Source: Desulfomonilaceae bacterium (GTDB lineage Bacteria; Desulfobacterota; Desulfomonilia; Desulfomonilales; Desulfomonilaceae). From it: 64,000 bases of DNA. Below, piece after piece: positions 8,745 through 19,695 of this stretch (positions are counted from its first letter, which is position 1; each line of letters starts with the position of its first letter). Position numbers and translations under genes: made by a program. The stretch covers positions 124,001 through 188,000 of the forward strand of contig JBAZSD010000001.1 of assembly GCA_041662605.1 (NCBI GenBank), in the 5' to 3' direction. The notes under the pieces were generated by a model. It made no database searches, was not told the DNA's origin, and saw only the letters and a program-made list of their open reading frames with translations.

Positions 8745-10256
8745 TTAATTTGCTGTCGCTGCAGCTCGCTCCTCATGGGTCATAAGGGCCAATCGCTCAA
8801 CTTCTTTTTCATCTAGTCCCAACCCCTTAGCCACTCGACGTCCATAATCAGGATCAGCCTTGAAAAACAGCGCTGTCTGCCTCAACTGCAAACGCTTTAA
8901 AGCCCCACCCAAATGGGCCACTATGTTGCCAACAATATTTTCCCTGTCCTGATCTTTCATCACATTCCGGTAAAGATTCCCCGCTTGAACAAAATCATCA
9001 TTAGGGTGTTGGTATGGGTGATGGCCGGCTAGGCCCTCGACTTCATAGTTGGGTTCCAGGAATGATGAATCAGGAGCCGGGCCACCAAAACTGTTTGGCC
9101 AATAATTGGGTCCGTCGCCGCCGTTAGTGTCGGTTCTCATGAATCCATCCCTTTGATAGTTCTTTTCCGGGGCGTATTTTGAGGCGTTCACTGGTATTAG
9201 ATGATAGTTAGGTCCCAATCTATGTACATGAGTATCATGATAGGAAAAAAGACGGGCCTGCAGCATCTTGTCAGGTGAGGCCGCTACTCCTGGAACAAGG
9301 TTTCCCGGACCGAACGCTGACTGCTCAACCTCGGCGAAATAATTTAACGGATTTTGGTTTAGCACGAGTTTCCCAACGGTTATCGGGGGTACATCTGAGT
9401 GTGGCCAAACCTTGGTGACGTCGAAAATATCAAAACGATAATCTTTGCCTTGTTCGGGAGTCATGATTTGAACTTCGAGGGTCCATGATGGATAGTTACC
9501 CGCTTTAATGGCCTCGAAAAGGTCCCGGGTCGCGTGATCCGGATCAGAGGCCCGAACTTTTTCCGCTTCCAGCCGAGTTAAATTCTTGATCCCCTGATCG
9601 GTCTTGAAATGAAGCTTGACCCAAAAATATTTCCCTTTTTCATTGTACCATTTGAAAGTATGGCTGCTATATCCGTTCATGTTACGGAATGTCGCGGGCA
9701 CGCCTCTGTCTGAAAAAAGTATTGTGACTTGATGAATGGATTCCGGGGTTAGGGAGAGAAAGTCCCAAAACATATTTGGATCTTTGAGATTGGTGGCAGG
9801 ATTACGTTTTTGAGTGTGAATGAAATCTGAGAATTTTAGAGGATCCCGGATAAAGAAAACCGGGGTGTTGTTTCCCACCATATCAAAATTGCCATCTTCC
9901 GTATAAAACTTAAGGGCAAATCCCCTCGGATCACGTTCAGCGTCAGCGGATCCTTTTTCGCCTCCCACCGTAGAAAAACGGGCAAGTACCTCTGTTTTCT
10001 TTCCAATTTGAGATAGAAAACGGGCTTTAGTGAATTTGGTTACATCACCCGTAACTTCAAAGTAGCCATGAGCGCCCGCCCCTTTGGCGTGGACGACTCG
10101 CTCCGGAATACGTTCCCTGTCAAAATGAGCCAATTTCTCTATCAGATGCATGTCCTGAATTAGAACTGGCCCTCTCTTCCCAGCGGTCATACTATTTTGA
10201 TCATCGCCTACCGGGATTCCAAAAGCAGTCGTCAATATTTTCTTTTTGTCCGACAT
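8745..10256 (-). CDS. katA: Catalase, haem-containing monofunctional
   Basis: A 503-residue clade-3 catalase that breaks down hydrogen peroxide. The distal histidine lies in [13 protein letters not shown], the distal asparagine in [11 protein letters not shown], and the proximal haem-ligating tyrosine in [14 protein letters not shown]. All catalytic residues appear intact and the length matches small-subunit catalases. AAAGGAGG stands just before the ATG on the minus strand. A Fur/PerR-type regulator follows it in the same direction, the usual peroxide-response pairing. In a strict anaerobe this would serve oxygen tolerance. Upstream inverted repeats are listed separately. Confidence 0.95.
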   Translation of the reverse strand: MSDKKKILTTAFGIPVGDDQNSMTAGKRGPVLIQDMHLIEKLAHFDRERIPERVVHAKGAGAHGYFEVTGDVTKFTKARFLSQIGKKTEVLARFSTVGGEKGSADAERDPRGFALKFYTEDGNFDMVGNNTPVFFIRDPLKFSDFIHTQKRNPATNLKDPNMFWDFLSLTPESIHQVTILFSDRGVPATFRNMNGYSSHTFKWYNEKGKYFWVKLHFKTDQGIKNLTRLEAEKVRASDPDHATRDLFEAIKAGNYPSWTLEVQIMTPEQGKDYRFDIFDVTKVWPHSDVPPITVGKLVLNQNPLNYFAEVEQSAFGPGNLVPGVAASPDKMLQARLFSYHDTHVHRLGPNYHLIPVNASKYAPEKNYQRDGFMRTDTNGGDGPNYWPNSFGGPAPDSSFLEPNYEVEGLAGHHPYQHPNDDFVQAGNLYRNVMKDQDRENIVGNIVAHLGGALKRLQLRQTALFFKADPDYGRRVAKGLGLDEKEVERLALMTHEERAAATAN

Positions 10257-10767
10257 TTATGGATACCTCCTTTTTTCGTGTGGCGCAGAATCGCTCCCTG
10301 TTCATAACGAGTGAGAAAAAGTAATAATTTCACCGAAGTTAGTTTTTTCACTGTCCTTGTTGGACATAGGACATTCCGGTAAACACTTGTATCAAGAAAG
10401 CCATTCACTTAAAAATCTGGAGTTGATCGTTTTCACACAGCAGATCTGATGTGAAATCGGAGCAAGAATCATTCGAAGATTTGGCCTATACATGGTCTCC
10501 AAAGTATTGTGAGTCATGCATTAGTTAGGAAATATTATTACCTAGTAATTAATCCAATATGGGCTACATGTCAAGTCGTCCCAAAAAGCTCTTCTCAAAA
10601 ATTGGGACAACCCGGACCAATTATCGTTCTGTAGAATGATGTTTAGGTAGAGAAAGTTCTCATTTACAAACGCTACGCAACAGAGAAAGTTGAGATTAAT
10701 ACTCATTCTCGCCTGAATGGACCGTAACTCGGTATTGGGAAAAGAATTTCTGATCTTTCAACAACAT
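10257..10767. other. Gene-free region upstream of katA
   Basis: About 510 bases without a convincing gene. It holds the katA promoter region with its strong ribosome-binding site near 10262-10270, the inverted repeat TGTCC-N5-GGACA at 10352-10366, and the palindrome ATTAC-CTA-GTAAT at 10537-10549. Either could be a PerR/Fur-type operator, though neither matches a textbook box closely. No obvious terminator for the kinase that ends at 10768 was seen. Confidence 0.5.
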
Positions 10768-13700
10768 TTAGCATTCATCAAGAATCTTGCGGATCTGATC
10801 AAGCAATCGGGCCATATCAAATGGCTTCTTGATGAAATTCGAAGTCCCGGCTTGCTTCAAATCCTCAGCTATCGCTTCCTCGGGCTGTCCGCTTGCAATA
10901 ATCACCTTAACATTCGGGTTCATGTTCCTCAAAGCTTCAAGGCATTGTTTCCCGCTCATCCCCGGCATGATCAGATCCAGGACGATCAGTCTGATTTCTT
11001 CCCGATGTTTTTCATAGAGTTCTAAAGCGTTTCTAGCATTTGACGCTGTGATAAGCTTGTAATTGGCTCGTTTTAAAAAACGTGAAGTTAATTCCAGAAG
11101 ATTGGACTCATCGTCAATCAAGAGTATGGTTTCACCTCGTCCTCTCCGTGGTTCTCTCTTCTCAGAATGTTGTTCTTGAGGAAGTTCCCCACTCATTGGG
11201 AAATAGATCCTGAATGTCGTTCCGACTGTCGGCTGGCTATCGCAAACAATCCTTCCTCCATGCTGTTCCACGATCCCACGAACCACTGAGAGCCCAAGCC
11301 CTGTTCCTTTACCCGGCGGCTTGGTGGTGAAGAATGGTTCAAAAATTCGATTTATCATCTTTTTGTCCATTCCGGTTCCTGTGTCTGAAACCGATATTTG
11401 CGCATATCTTCCGGGTTTTGTGTTAGGGTAGGCTCTACAGTATTGATCATCCAACACAACGTTTTGTGTCTTGACAGTAAGTGTGCCCCCATCCGGCATG
11501 GCGTCCCTAGCGTTTATCGCAAGGTTCATCAATAATTGATCGATCTGATTCGGGACCCCATTTATCGCCCACAAATCATCGGCTAAGGAAAGATCTATTT
11601 GTATCATTTTGGCTATTGACCGGGCCAAGATCGAATGAACCTGCTTAACAAGTCTATTGAGATCAATCGCTTCAGTGTTTGATAGTGTCTTCCTGCTGAA
11701 CATCATCATCCCCTTGATCAGTTCAGCGCCACTTTGAACCGACTGTTTTATTTTCTCCATATCCGATTTTATATTCTGAGGCACATCCTTGTTCAAAAGG
11801 ACCAGGTCTACGTAACCGCCAATAACCTGTAGCTTGTTGTTGAAGTCATGAGCGAATCCACCCGCCAGAGTTCCCATAGCTTCCATTTTCTGGGCCTGAA
11901 GCAGTTCTTTTTGAAGCTCAAGCTGTTTGGTTACATCATGCGTTACCGCTACAAAGTTCTTCAGCTTCCCTGTTTTGTTATAAACCGGGGAAACGGAAAC
12001 GTCTTCATGGTATTCCGTCCCATCTTTCCTCTTGCTGATTAACCTCCCCGACCAGACCTTTCCAGATTCAATTGCAATGTTGGCATAATGAAAGTCACTC
12101 CTGAATATACTGGGAGTCCGGCCAAGAAGTTCGTTACGGCTGTATCCGCTCAGGATTTCTAGTGCCGGGTTTACGTATTGAATTGCCGCATGGGCGTCAG
12201 TAATAATGAAACCATCCGCAGCTTGTTCAATAGCTGCGAAAAGCAGTCTGTGGCTTTCCTCGGCGCGCTTAAGATTTGTGACGTCATGAATTATCCCGAA
12301 CACTAAGTTCTTTTCGGGGTCATAATGGGCTATTGAATGAATATCAATGACTTGGTCGTCATTTGCTCTTTTAATTTGAAACTCAATGTCATAAGGCGCT
12401 CCATCTTTGATAAGCGCGAATAACGCTTCATGGAGCGAGGATCTGTATTCTGGTAACGGAATTTTCTCGATATAGTCACCGGCCCATTCCACCTGCTGAC
12501 CCAAGCCATAAATTTTCCTTGCTCCAATAGATGCGGTGATTTTTTTCGTTGAGAGATCGAGCTCCCAATTACCAACTCCAGCTACAAGTTCCGCTCGTCT
12601 CAAACGAGACTCGTTGTCGCGAAGTTCTTCCTCCAGCCGCTTAGATTCGGTTATGTCCTCGATCATATACAAATAGTAGAGTTCCTTATCGTGGTCATCA
12701 CGAATTAAGGTTGCTGTCAGATTAACCCAGACTACTTCGCCATTCCTTTTTACGTAACGTTTCTTGAGCTTGCAAGACGGGATGGCGCCTATCTTTAATT
12801 TCTCGGCATATCCGACATCCCCATCAATGTCGCCCGGGTGGGTGATGTCAATGTCTGTGTGTTTAGTAAGTTCATCTTTGGAATATCCTACGATTTCGGA
12901 AAAAGTCGCATTGATGGCAATCCACCGATAATCGAGACCGAGCATGGCGATCCCAATCGGACCTTGTTCAAAAACCATGCGAAAGCGTTTCTCGCTTTCC
13001 GCCAGCGCCCTCTCTGCCCGCTTGCGTTCCGAGACGTCGTGAATTACGGAGAAGAGAAGCGGTTTTCCATTAACAACTATAGGCCCACTACATACTTGAA
13101 CGTCTCTTAGTTCTCCACTGGCTAGGCGATGCCGGAAATCGTGATATACTAACGGCCCGGATTTCGTTTCCTGCATCTTTTTAACAATAACGTCGCGCTC
13201 AGCCACATTGAGATCAAAAATCCGCTTCTTTTTGAGATCCTCGAGAGAATACCCATAGAAGGAACTGGCCGCTGGGCTCGCATCCACAATCGCCCCTGTA
13301 TTAGGGTCGATAATGAGCATCACCACGTGACCGTTTTGAAAAACAGCCCTGAATTTCTGTTCGCTCTCTCTTAGCGCTTCTTCGGCCTGTTTGCGTTTGG
13401 TGATGTCTCTTACGATCGCTTGAACATGTACCTTGCCATTCAGGGTAAGGGCATTAAGGGAGACCTCTGCATCGAATGGCGAGCCGTCTTTGCGACAATG
13501 CTTCCAAAAGAATGTTTGCGGGCCGAAACTTAAGGCGGCGTTAATATATTCGAGCGCCTTGTCCACCGAATCACGACCATCCGGCTGTTTGTCAGGTGAG
13601 AATTCCACAAAAGTATGGCCGACTATATCCTGTTCTTCCAGACAGCCAAACATTTGAAGCGCCTTTGCATTGCATTCAATGAATTTTTCGCTATCCATCA

Positions 13701-14502
13701 GAAATATGGTGTCATTGGCGGTCTCGAAGAGAATGTGAAATCTTTCATCGCTCTCATGCAGGGTTTCCGCTAGCATCTTGGACTCGATCATCGTATTCGT
13801 CAGTTTCAGGTTGTTGTAGCCCTGTTCGCCTAATATCGATGCGAACTTCGAATAAAAGGTCATTGCTGTGTGAACTTTTTCCTTACTCCACCGCGGCGCC
13901 ATATTTAATGCAGCGAGGTATTCGTTCTTGTCAAAGCCGTACCGCTGCGCCTGCGCTGCAAATAGCTCAAGATCGAGAACCTCATCCTCGAAAAAGAACT
14001 GACCCAGGTAGAGATTGCCCACACGCCTCCCTCCTATAACAATAGGAGTTATCATATCCCACATGTTGTTCTTGCATTTGTAGATGAGGTATTCCCCTTC
14101 TTTTACATTCTCAGTTAGGTAGAGAGCGCTTTCGATACAATTTCTTAGCGTGTCGGGATGGAAATGATGGAATTTGGCGCAGATATCTTGCCATCCAGTG
14201 GCGACGAGGATGTTAAACGTCAAGTCGAGAATGGCAATCCCAATATTGGTCAGTTTATGAAAATCATCCATGAGAGACTGGATTTGAGGGATGTTGAGAA
14301 CATTGGCCAATTCTACAGTTTCTATCGGATGATCCGAAGAAATAACGTGAGAGACATTCAAATGGGTGTTTTCCTCACTCTGCTTAGAGTTCTTTTCGAT
14401 TCCCAGGGCTCTAGGTTCAGCAGTTTCTAATTCCGCCACTCTCCTGCGTAACTTGTTCAACTCATCAATAAGCTGGTCCTGGGGCTTTTCATGGTCTTGC
14501 AT
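10768..14502 (-). CDS. Hybrid sensor histidine kinase: PocR-PAS(5)-HisKA-HATPase-REC
   Basis: A 1244-residue cytoplasmic sensor kinase without a clear membrane segment. In order: a short coiled coil ([15 protein letters not shown]), a PocR-type ligand-binding domain at roughly 70-230 (NCIESA...[14 protein letters not shown]), five PAS domains from about 250 to 840, a histidine phospho-acceptor region ([14 protein letters not shown]), an ATPase domain with GTGLGLSVV, and a C-terminal receiver with its Asp in [11 protein letters not shown]. PocR domains can bind small hydrocarbon derivatives. The start is the ATG 14502, preceded by AGGAGGAAT. No partner response regulator is adjacent. The kinase at 51.5-54.3 kb is a paralogue with the same leader. 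Confidence 0.9.
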   Translation of the reverse strand: MQDHEKPQDQLIDELNKLRRRVAELETAEPRALGIEKNSKQSEENTHLNVSHVISSDHPIETVELANVLNIPQIQSLMDDFHKLTNIGIAILDLTFNILVATGWQDICAKFHHFHPDTLRNCIESALYLTENVKEGEYLIYKCKNNMWDMITPIVIGGRRVGNLYLGQFFFEDEVLDLELFAAQAQRYGFDKNEYLAALNMAPRWSKEKVHTAMTFYSKFASILGEQGYNNLKLTNTMIESKMLAETLHESDERFHILFETANDTIFLMDSEKFIECNAKALQMFGCLEEQDIVGHTFVEFSPDKQPDGRDSVDKALEYINAALSFGPQTFFWKHCRKDGSPFDAEVSLNALTLNGKVHVQAIVRDITKRKQAEEALRESEQKFRAVFQNGHVVMLIIDPNTGAIVDASPAASSFYGYSLEDLKKKRIFDLNVAERDVIVKKMQETKSGPLVYHDFRHRLASGELRDVQVCSGPIVVNGKPLLFSVIHDVSERKRAERALAESEKRFRMVFEQGPIGIAMLGLDYRWIAINATFSEIVGYSKDELTKHTDIDITHPGDIDGDVGYAEKLKIGAIPSCKLKKRYVKRNGEVVWVNLTATLIRDDHDKELYYLYMIEDITESKRLEEELRDNESRLRRAELVAGVGNWELDLSTKKITASIGARKIYGLGQQVEWAGDYIEKIPLPEYRSSLHEALFALIKDGAPYDIEFQIKRANDDQVIDIHSIAHYDPEKNLVFGIIHDVTNLKRAEESHRLLFAAIEQAADGFIITDAHAAIQYVNPALEILSGYSRNELLGRTPSIFRSDFHYANIAIESGKVWSGRLISKRKDGTEYHEDVSVSPVYNKTGKLKNFVAVTHDVTKQLELQKELLQAQKMEAMGTLAGGFAHDFNNKLQVIGGYVDLVLLNKDVPQNIKSDMEKIKQSVQSGAELIKGMMMFSRKTLSNTEAIDLNRLVKQVHSILARSIAKMIQIDLSLADDLWAINGVPNQIDQLLMNLAINARDAMPDGGTLTVKTQNVVLDDQYCRAYPNTKPGRYAQISVSDTGTGMDKKMINRIFEPFFTTKPPGKGTGLGLSVVRGIVEQHGGRIVCDSQPTVGTTFRIYFPMSGELPQEQHSEKREPRRGRGETILLIDDESNLLELTSRFLKRANYKLITASNARNALELYEKHREEIRLIVLDLIMPGMSGKQCLEALRNMNPNVKVIIASGQPEEAIAEDLKQAGTSNFIKKPFDMARLLDQIRKILDEC

Positions 14503-15326
14503 AACTCAAGATTCCTCCTGACGAAAAGTTATGAATGAGAGAAATGGTGTACGGTGTCCATAGGTCGCAACAGAGTTCAAAAGTAAATTTGTCGCTCATT
14601 GACACGCTTTTGGACAACTGACAAGCGATCTATAGTGTCACATCCTTTATGCGTGCGATACAAGCGCTTATTTGAGTTCCGGTTGGAGAAAATTGTTGGC
14701 AGGAGCGGTAATTGCGCTGGCGTTTTGAAAACAACTCAACAGATGCGTAAAAACATCTGCCAAATTTTATTCGGGCGCGAAATCAAAAATTGCAGCTCAT
14801 TAGAATAATTTTAACATGATGAAAAAATTCCCTTGACAGGGTTCGACCGAACCCGTTATGTTATGTCTAATTAGACATAACATAATACCATTATGTAGGC
14901 AAGCTAGACATTCAGGAAGCGTCCTTCTCAAAGGATGATGTCTAACGACGCTTGTTTAAGGGCTCCGCCCCTTTATTTGGGCAGCGTCAAATACGTGACC
15001 TAGCTTAAACTCAATATGACTTTAAGACATGTTGTTTTCTTAGCGCCAGCTAGTCACTATGTGAATATTCACGTTATGATGTATCGCGTACCTTGCCCTG
15101 AATGTCAACCATGCTTTCGCTCGGCGGTAGGCTTGGAGTGTTTCGATGTCTTCATAGTCATGTCATGAACAGTCACAGCATGATTACCAGGAAAAGGTGT
15201 CTGTGGATGCCTCAACGTGCTGCCATTGGCCGATGGCTGCGATTTGGAGGCATCCAAGACTTGTTTAGTTTCAACTTTGGACGGATACGTCTCCGTCCCA
15301 TTCTGGATTTGATAAGGAGGAAGATC
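14503..15326. other. Gene-free region with regulated promoter and long leader
   Basis: About 820 bases with no convincing coding frame. It contains the promoter/operator at 14833-14885 (listed separately) and then roughly 440 bases of untranslated leader before the outer-membrane protein gene. The leader carries an inverted repeat AAGCGTC...GACGCTT (around 14918-14957), a small hairpin AAGGG-N6-CCCTT near 14959-14976, and the perfect palindrome GTGAATATTCAC at 15061-15072. This could be a structured leader or riboswitch, but I recognise no known class. Confidence 0.5.
14833..14885 (+). promoter_or_regulatory. Sigma-70 promoter overlapped by a 30-bp perfect palindrome
   Basis: TTGACA at 14833-14838 matches the -35 consensus; TATGTT at 14857-14862 is a fair -10 with an 18-base spacer. 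The -10 and presumed start site lie inside a perfect 30-base palindrome at 14856-14885 (left half TTATGTTATGTCTAA). A second inverted repeat, GGGTTCG-AC-CGAACCC, fills the spacer at 14839-14854. This looks like a repressor-controlled promoter for the transport genes downstream. The repressor is unknown; ModE or TunR-type molybdate/tungstate regulators are candidates from context only. Confidence 0.65.
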
Positions 15327-17228
15327 GTGAATTATCGGAAATCATTAATTCCAGGTCTGATTTTAGGGCTCTCTCTTGTGCTGTTGACTGGTCCTGCATG
15401 CGCGTGGGAGTTCGAGATGGACGGAACTTTCAGTTGGCTCTATGAGTATAGGACCCAGATGGGAAAAGCTGGATTCTTTGGGCAATTCGACCAAGCACAG
15501 GACGACGGCAACTCAGGATTCGGCATTGGTGGGTTTGCTCCCTACAATTTTTACCTGGGTGGATACCATAAGGTTGCTGGCACTGGAGCAACGGTTGGCC
15601 AGAACCCTGGTGTCGCTTTGCCGTATGCTGCTGCTTATGGTGGCCAGGGAACCGCTCTTGCCGGCGGAGAGTCTATTGTGTCCGGATCGGACGCTTCCTG
15701 GCAGATTTTTTCGATGTCAACCAATATGCAGATCAGGATGAACAAGGCCATCCGTGTCAGGGGTAACTACTTCGTCGGATCCTGGAATTCCCCAAACTAT
15801 AGTACTTCTCAAGGGGTAATGGTATCATCCGGCGCATTGGTTCAGGATGCCCCAGGAGTGCAGCGATCATTTTCACCCGGTTACTGGAGAACTCTGTGGT
15901 TGACGGCCCAGACACCATGGGGCGTATTGGCCATCGGCAAACGCCCTTCGAGTTGGGGCATGGGGCTGGCCTACAATGGCGAAGATAACAGGGCGTCTGA
16001 CTCTTTGGCTTTAAGTGTGCCTTATGGACCTCTTAACATTCAGTTGTCATTCTTCCCGTCCAAGAGGGGTTATCAATCGGATGACTACGGGACAGCATCA
16101 GGGTGGTTCAATGAACGACCTGACAAGAATAACACCAGAGTATACGATATGGCCATCCCAAATGTAACATATCGTTCCGGTCCGGTAGCCGCCGGATTTA
16201 TTCTGAACTGGGTGTTTAGGCATAAAGGTCGAGAAGGATTCATTGGAACTCCAGCTAACCGTGCAAATGATCAATTTTCCAGTGACTTTAGCCAGTATTA
16301 TGGTGGCGCATATTTCAAGTACAACAACGGTAAATTCTTCCTGAACGCCGAGTACCTTTATGACAGACAGGACGACAACAAAAATTACAGCGCTACTACA
16401 ACACCCGCAAACATCACAGCTCCTCCTACTTATGTTGCGCATGATTCTGGAGCTGTTGAGCTTGGCGCTCTGTGCGGGCCTGCGAAGATTACAGCTATCG
16501 GCGCCTGGTTTACCGGGGACGATTACAGGGGCGGTAGTGTCAACAGTGGGACCCTAAGAATGCTCAAAATTTCGTGTGGTCTTCAGGCGGATATGTGGTC
16601 AAATACTGGTCTTTTTAGACCATATAGCTACTTGATGGTTTATGGGTATGGCTTGGGTACGAGTTTTGCCCGAGACACAGGCGCCGGCTTTGTCCAGGAC
16701 GCGACTTTTTATGGTACCCGACTTGACTATGCGGTAGCCGCGAATCTCAACATTTTTGGGAGCTTTGCCTGGGCCGAGAGGTTTTCCAAGAGCGGATTTA
16801 TGTGGGGTTGTTTACGGCCTGCTACGAACAACGAAAATGCTGGGCTTCTTACCGTCGCTACTACTACAGCGCCCGGTCTAGGGGGGGCAATTAGTATTCC
16901 TCGTCCCACTTCACCTTATTCAGGACAGGTGGTGCTAAACAATTTTTCTCCCACTGGCGCAAACCGTATTCCTACAATTCCCGACGGCGCCCTGGGATAC
17001 GAAATTGACGGCGGGTTCGACTGGAAACTTCTGGAAGGTCTGACCGCAAGATGTACCATGGGTTACTGGGTCCCTGGTAAATGGTTTAGCTATGCGTGCG
17101 CAGACAAAGGGTCTCCTAACTGGGGCATCTGGGGTGGCTCATTGAATGGTGACGCTTTCCGGACCAAACCAGATAAGACCATCGATCCGGTGTTCGGGAT
17201 GGAATTCAAACTCGAAGGCAATTTTTAG
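15327..17228 (+). CDS. Outer-membrane beta-barrel protein, porin-like
   Basis: A 633-residue exported protein. The GTG at 15327 follows AAGGAGGA and opens a clear signal peptide (hydrophobic core LILGLSLVLLTG, cleavage after PACA). The longer in-frame ATG at 15102 would put a non-secretory stretch ahead of this signal and has no ribosome-binding site. The mature part is rich in Gly, Tyr, Asn and aromatic residues in short alternating strands, ending in an aromatic residue (EGNF), as in outer-membrane barrels. I recognise no specific family. It precedes a DUF364 protein and molybdate-type ABC genes, so a porin for oxyanion or metal uptake is a reasonable inference. Confidence 0.65.
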   Translation: MNYRKSLIPGLILGLSLVLLTGPACAWEFEMDGTFSWLYEYRTQMGKAGFFGQFDQAQDDGNSGFGIGGFAPYNFYLGGYHKVAGTGATVGQNPGVALPYAAAYGGQGTALAGGESIVSGSDASWQIFSMSTNMQIRMNKAIRVRGNYFVGSWNSPNYSTSQGVMVSSGALVQDAPGVQRSFSPGYWRTLWLTAQTPWGVLAIGKRPSSWGMGLAYNGEDNRASDSLALSVPYGPLNIQLSFFPSKRGYQSDDYGTASGWFNERPDKNNTRVYDMAIPNVTYRSGPVAAGFILNWVFRHKGREGFIGTPANRANDQFSSDFSQYYGGAYFKYNNGKFFLNAEYLYDRQDDNKNYSATTTPANITAPPTYVAHDSGAVELGALCGPAKITAIGAWFTGDDYRGGSVNSGTLRMLKISCGLQADMWSNTGLFRPYSYLMVYGYGLGTSFARDTGAGFVQDATFYGTRLDYAVAANLNIFGSFAWAERFSKSGFMWGCLRPATNNENAGLLTVATTTAPGLGGAISIPRPTSPYSGQVVLNNFSPTGANRIPTIPDGALGYEIDGGFDWKLLEGLTARCTMGYWVPGKWFSYACADKGSPNWGIWGGSLNGDAFRTKPDKTIDPVFGMEFKLEGNF

Positions 17229-17341
17229 AGATATATGATTGGATGTTCAGGCTCAATGGGCAATTTTCGGGTTTCTTTTCTACGCTGACAAAATCTAATG
17301 ACATTGCGGACCAAAGTTTATCACCGCAAGGGAGAAAAAGG

Positions 17342-18064
17342 ATGGATTTTTTCGATCCGCTTCGAAGGGAATTTCAGAGCCTGGTTGAGACGCATGAGTG
17401 GCAAGGCCGCACTGTAGACGTAAGAGTCAAAACGCTCAAGCCCGAAGAAGCGATAGGTAACCCCGAACATAGCGACTATCCGATAATCAAAGGAAGAGAA
17501 CGGATGATGGAAGCTGAGTTTTTTGGGGGCAGAGGCCAAGCTTTCACCGATATGTATGGAAATTTTGTCGGCACACTCGGGGATGTGAGTTCCATGAGCC
17601 TGGACAATAATTATCGAAGAGCGGTTTTTCTGGCTACACTCAACGCTGTCAGTCGACATCTGGGGATCGTCGACAAAACAATTCACTGCAAGGATGACGC
17701 CCCCCCGAAATGCGCTAAAGCGTTGGCGCTTTATGTAGCAAAGAATTTCAGCCACCCTAAAATTGCCCTGGTAGGTCTTCAACCCAGAATGGTCGAATCC
17801 CTTGCGCGTGAGTTCGATGTGAGGGTCACGGACCTGGACCCCGATAATATAGGGACCACGAAGTTCGGGATCAATATTTGCGGTCCGGAGCACACGGTAG
17901 CCAACATTGAATGGAGCGATCTGGTCATTGCGACAGGGTCCATGCTCACAAACGATACTTTGTGCGAAGTGATCGGGAAGAAACCGGCGATCGTCTACGG
18001 GGTCACGATTGCCGCCCCCGCTCATTTCCTTAAATTGACAAGGTTCTGCCCATACGGGACCTGA
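17342..18064 (+). CDS. DUF364 (putative heavy-metal chelation) protein with DUF4213-type N-terminus
   Basis: A 240-residue protein. The C-terminal half has the DUF364 pattern: a Rossmann-like KIALVGLQPRMVE, a DLDPDNIG turn, and ATGSMLTNDTLCEVI followed by PAIVYGVTIAAP. The N-terminal half fits the DUF4213 enolase-like extension usually joined to it. I start it at the ATG 17342 with GGGAG upstream; the ORF could be read from 17243 but without support. DUF364 genes often neighbour molybdenum or metal transport genes, as here. The activity is not established; metal-cofactor handling is inferred. Confidence 0.7.
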   Translation: MDFFDPLRREFQSLVETHEWQGRTVDVRVKTLKPEEAIGNPEHSDYPIIKGRERMMEAEFFGGRGQAFTDMYGNFVGTLGDVSSMSLDNNYRRAVFLATLNAVSRHLGIVDKTIHCKDDAPPKCAKALALYVAKNFSHPKIALVGLQPRMVESLAREFDVRVTDLDPDNIGTTKFGINICGPEHTVANIEWSDLVIATGSMLTNDTLCEVIGKKPAIVYGVTIAAPAHFLKLTRFCPYGT

Positions 18065-18154
18065 AACTTACGCCTATATTTCACTCAAACCGATCCGATT
18101 CCTGATTAAAAGTTAGGATGACCAGGTCTGATTCGTTTTGTCATGGAGGTAAAA

Positions 18155-18877
18155 ATGTTTCGTTTCTTCTTGGTTCCTATCCTGGTATTTGTCTGCCAGA
18201 TATCCGCGTTCGCCGAACCTCTGATACTGGCTGCCGGCGCTGGGTACAAACGCCCTATGAGTGAAATAATACAGGCCTATCAGTCATCAGGTGGTGATAA
18301 GATAGATCAGATTTACGGAAATATGGGCCAAATCATGATGCAGGCTAAAGCGGGCGGGAAGACAGCCTTCATCGTTGGCGATGAGGCCTTTCTTAAAACC
18401 TCAGGGATTGATTTTGAGTCATTTCACCAGCTTGGAGAAGGGACGCTGGTAATAGCGTTTGGCAAAAAAGTGAAACTTGATGAGCCAAAAGACCTTCTCA
18501 AAGCCGAAATTGTTAAGGTGGCCGTGCCTGATGAAAAAAACGCGATATACGGAAAGGCTGCGAAAGAGTTCCTTCATAAGACTGATTTAATGAAAGGGAT
18601 CGAAAAGAAACTGCTCGTTGTGTCTACCGTGCCTCAAGTTTCAGCGTATCTGATAAGCGGTGACGTTGAGGCTGGTTTCATTAATCTTACGGACGCGTTA
18701 TACATCAAAGACAAAATAGGTGGTTATCTCACTCTTGATCGATCCACTTACAGTCCGATCAAACTGACGCTCGGAGTGATCAAGGGATATGGAGATGAAT
18801 CAAGCGTTAAGAGATTTTTAAACTTTCTTGACGTTGACCCCAAAGTCAAAGAAATAATTAAAAAAGCTGGGATGTAG
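18155..18877 (+). CDS. ABC transporter substrate-binding protein, ModA-like
   Basis: A 240-residue periplasmic binding protein. The signal peptide (FFLVPILVFVCQISAFA) is followed by LILAAGAGYKRPM, the usual first strand and binding loop of molybdate/tungstate-type binding proteins. Later SAYLISGDVEAGFINLTDAL resembles the hinge and second-lobe site of ModA. GGAGG just before the ATG at 18155 fixes the start; the ATG at 18143 is inside that site. It is followed 57 bases later by a ModB-like permease. Specificity among molybdate, tungstate and related oxyanions cannot be read from the sequence. Confidence 0.75.
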   Translation: MFRFFLVPILVFVCQISAFAEPLILAAGAGYKRPMSEIIQAYQSSGGDKIDQIYGNMGQIMMQAKAGGKTAFIVGDEAFLKTSGIDFESFHQLGEGTLVIAFGKKVKLDEPKDLLKAEIVKVAVPDEKNAIYGKAAKEFLHKTDLMKGIEKKLLVVSTVPQVSAYLISGDVEAGFINLTDALYIKDKIGGYLTLDRSTYSPIKLTLGVIKGYGDESSVKRFLNFLDVDPKVKEIIKKAGM

Positions 18878-18934
18878 ATCCTGCAACAATGTAATGCTTG
18901 TCTCTTTAGTCAATTTTCTGTCGCTGCCGCGCTC

Positions 18935-19624
18935 ATGAACTTACTACACTGGCTTGGATCGGATGTTACCCAAAACATCAGTTTTCCTCTGATGTTTACC
19001 GCTAAGGTTGCGGCGATATCTTTGGCCTTGCAGGCGGTTTTCGGTGTCTTACTCGGTTATTACTTAGGCAAAAAAACCAGTCCTGTGCGAAGCGTGGTAG
19101 ACACAGTAGTGACACTACCCTTGGTTTTTCCTCCTATAGCCCTGGGGTTTCTCCTGCTTCTCTTAATGGGAAAAACGGGCTGGATAGGACATTTTGCCAG
19201 GGATGTCTTCGGAGTGGAGATAATCTTCAATCTTTGGGGGGTAGTGATCGCCGCGTTTGTAGCTGGTCTTCCCCTCATAGTGAAGCCTGTTCAGGCCGCG
19301 GTCCAAAACGCGGCTACCGATCTCATTGAAGCTTCCTACACGTTGGGGAAATCGGAATCGAAAACGTTCATCTACGTGGTTATCCCAAGTATCAAAAGGA
19401 GTATTATGAGTGGGCTGTCCCTTGCCTTCGGAAGATCGCTAGGCGAAGTGGGATTAACCTTGATGCTGGGTGGAAACATCGTCGGAAGGACAAACACGCT
19501 TTCTCTGGAAATCTACAATTCCGTTTTTACTGGAGAGTTTGCACGGGCAGGCATTCTCGCCGCAATCTTGGCGTGCGTTTCTTTAGTGATTCTCTTTATG
19601 TTGAAGAGATTTTCGGCGACTTGA
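18935..19624 (+). CDS. ABC transporter permease, ModB-like
   Basis: A 229-residue inner-membrane permease with about five to six hydrophobic segments. The EAA coupling loop reads EASYTLGKSESKTFIYVVIPSIKR, shown here only as a landmark near residues 131-154, and is followed by GRSLGEVG, typical of CysTWA/ModB permeases. It would carry an oxyanion delivered by the upstream binding protein. The ribosome-binding site at the ATG 18935 is weak. The partner ATPase is not downstream in the same direction but convergent at 19696-20538, an unusual split for this transporter class. Confidence 0.85.
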   Translation: MNLLHWLGSDVTQNISFPLMFTAKVAAISLALQAVFGVLLGYYLGKKTSPVRSVVDTVVTLPLVFPPIALGFLLLLLMGKTGWIGHFARDVFGVEIIFNLWGVVIAAFVAGLPLIVKPVQAAVQNAATDLIEASYTLGKSESKTFIYVVIPSIKRSIMSGLSLAFGRSLGEVGLTLMLGGNIVGRTNTLSLEIYNSVFTGEFARAGILAAILACVSLVILFMLKRFSAT

Positions 19625-19695
19625 GCAGGGTTTTGTAAGGGACAATTATTCTAAAAGACAAATTTGTAATTTGAAAGAAATCCGTAAAAGGGTCT

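Noticed and set aside
15061..15072. GTGAATATTCAC as a CRP, HcpR or Rex site
   Set aside because: The half-site spacing does not match any of these consensus sites; it is kept only as an unexplained palindrome.
15102..15326. Extended N-terminus of the outer-membrane protein
   Set aside because: It lacks a ribosome-binding site and places 75 residues before an obvious signal peptide; the GTG at 15327 follows AAGGAGGA.
17321..18025. A 234-residue minus-strand frame opposite the DUF364 gene
   Set aside because: It shows no motif or ribosome-binding site, and the plus strand matches DUF364.
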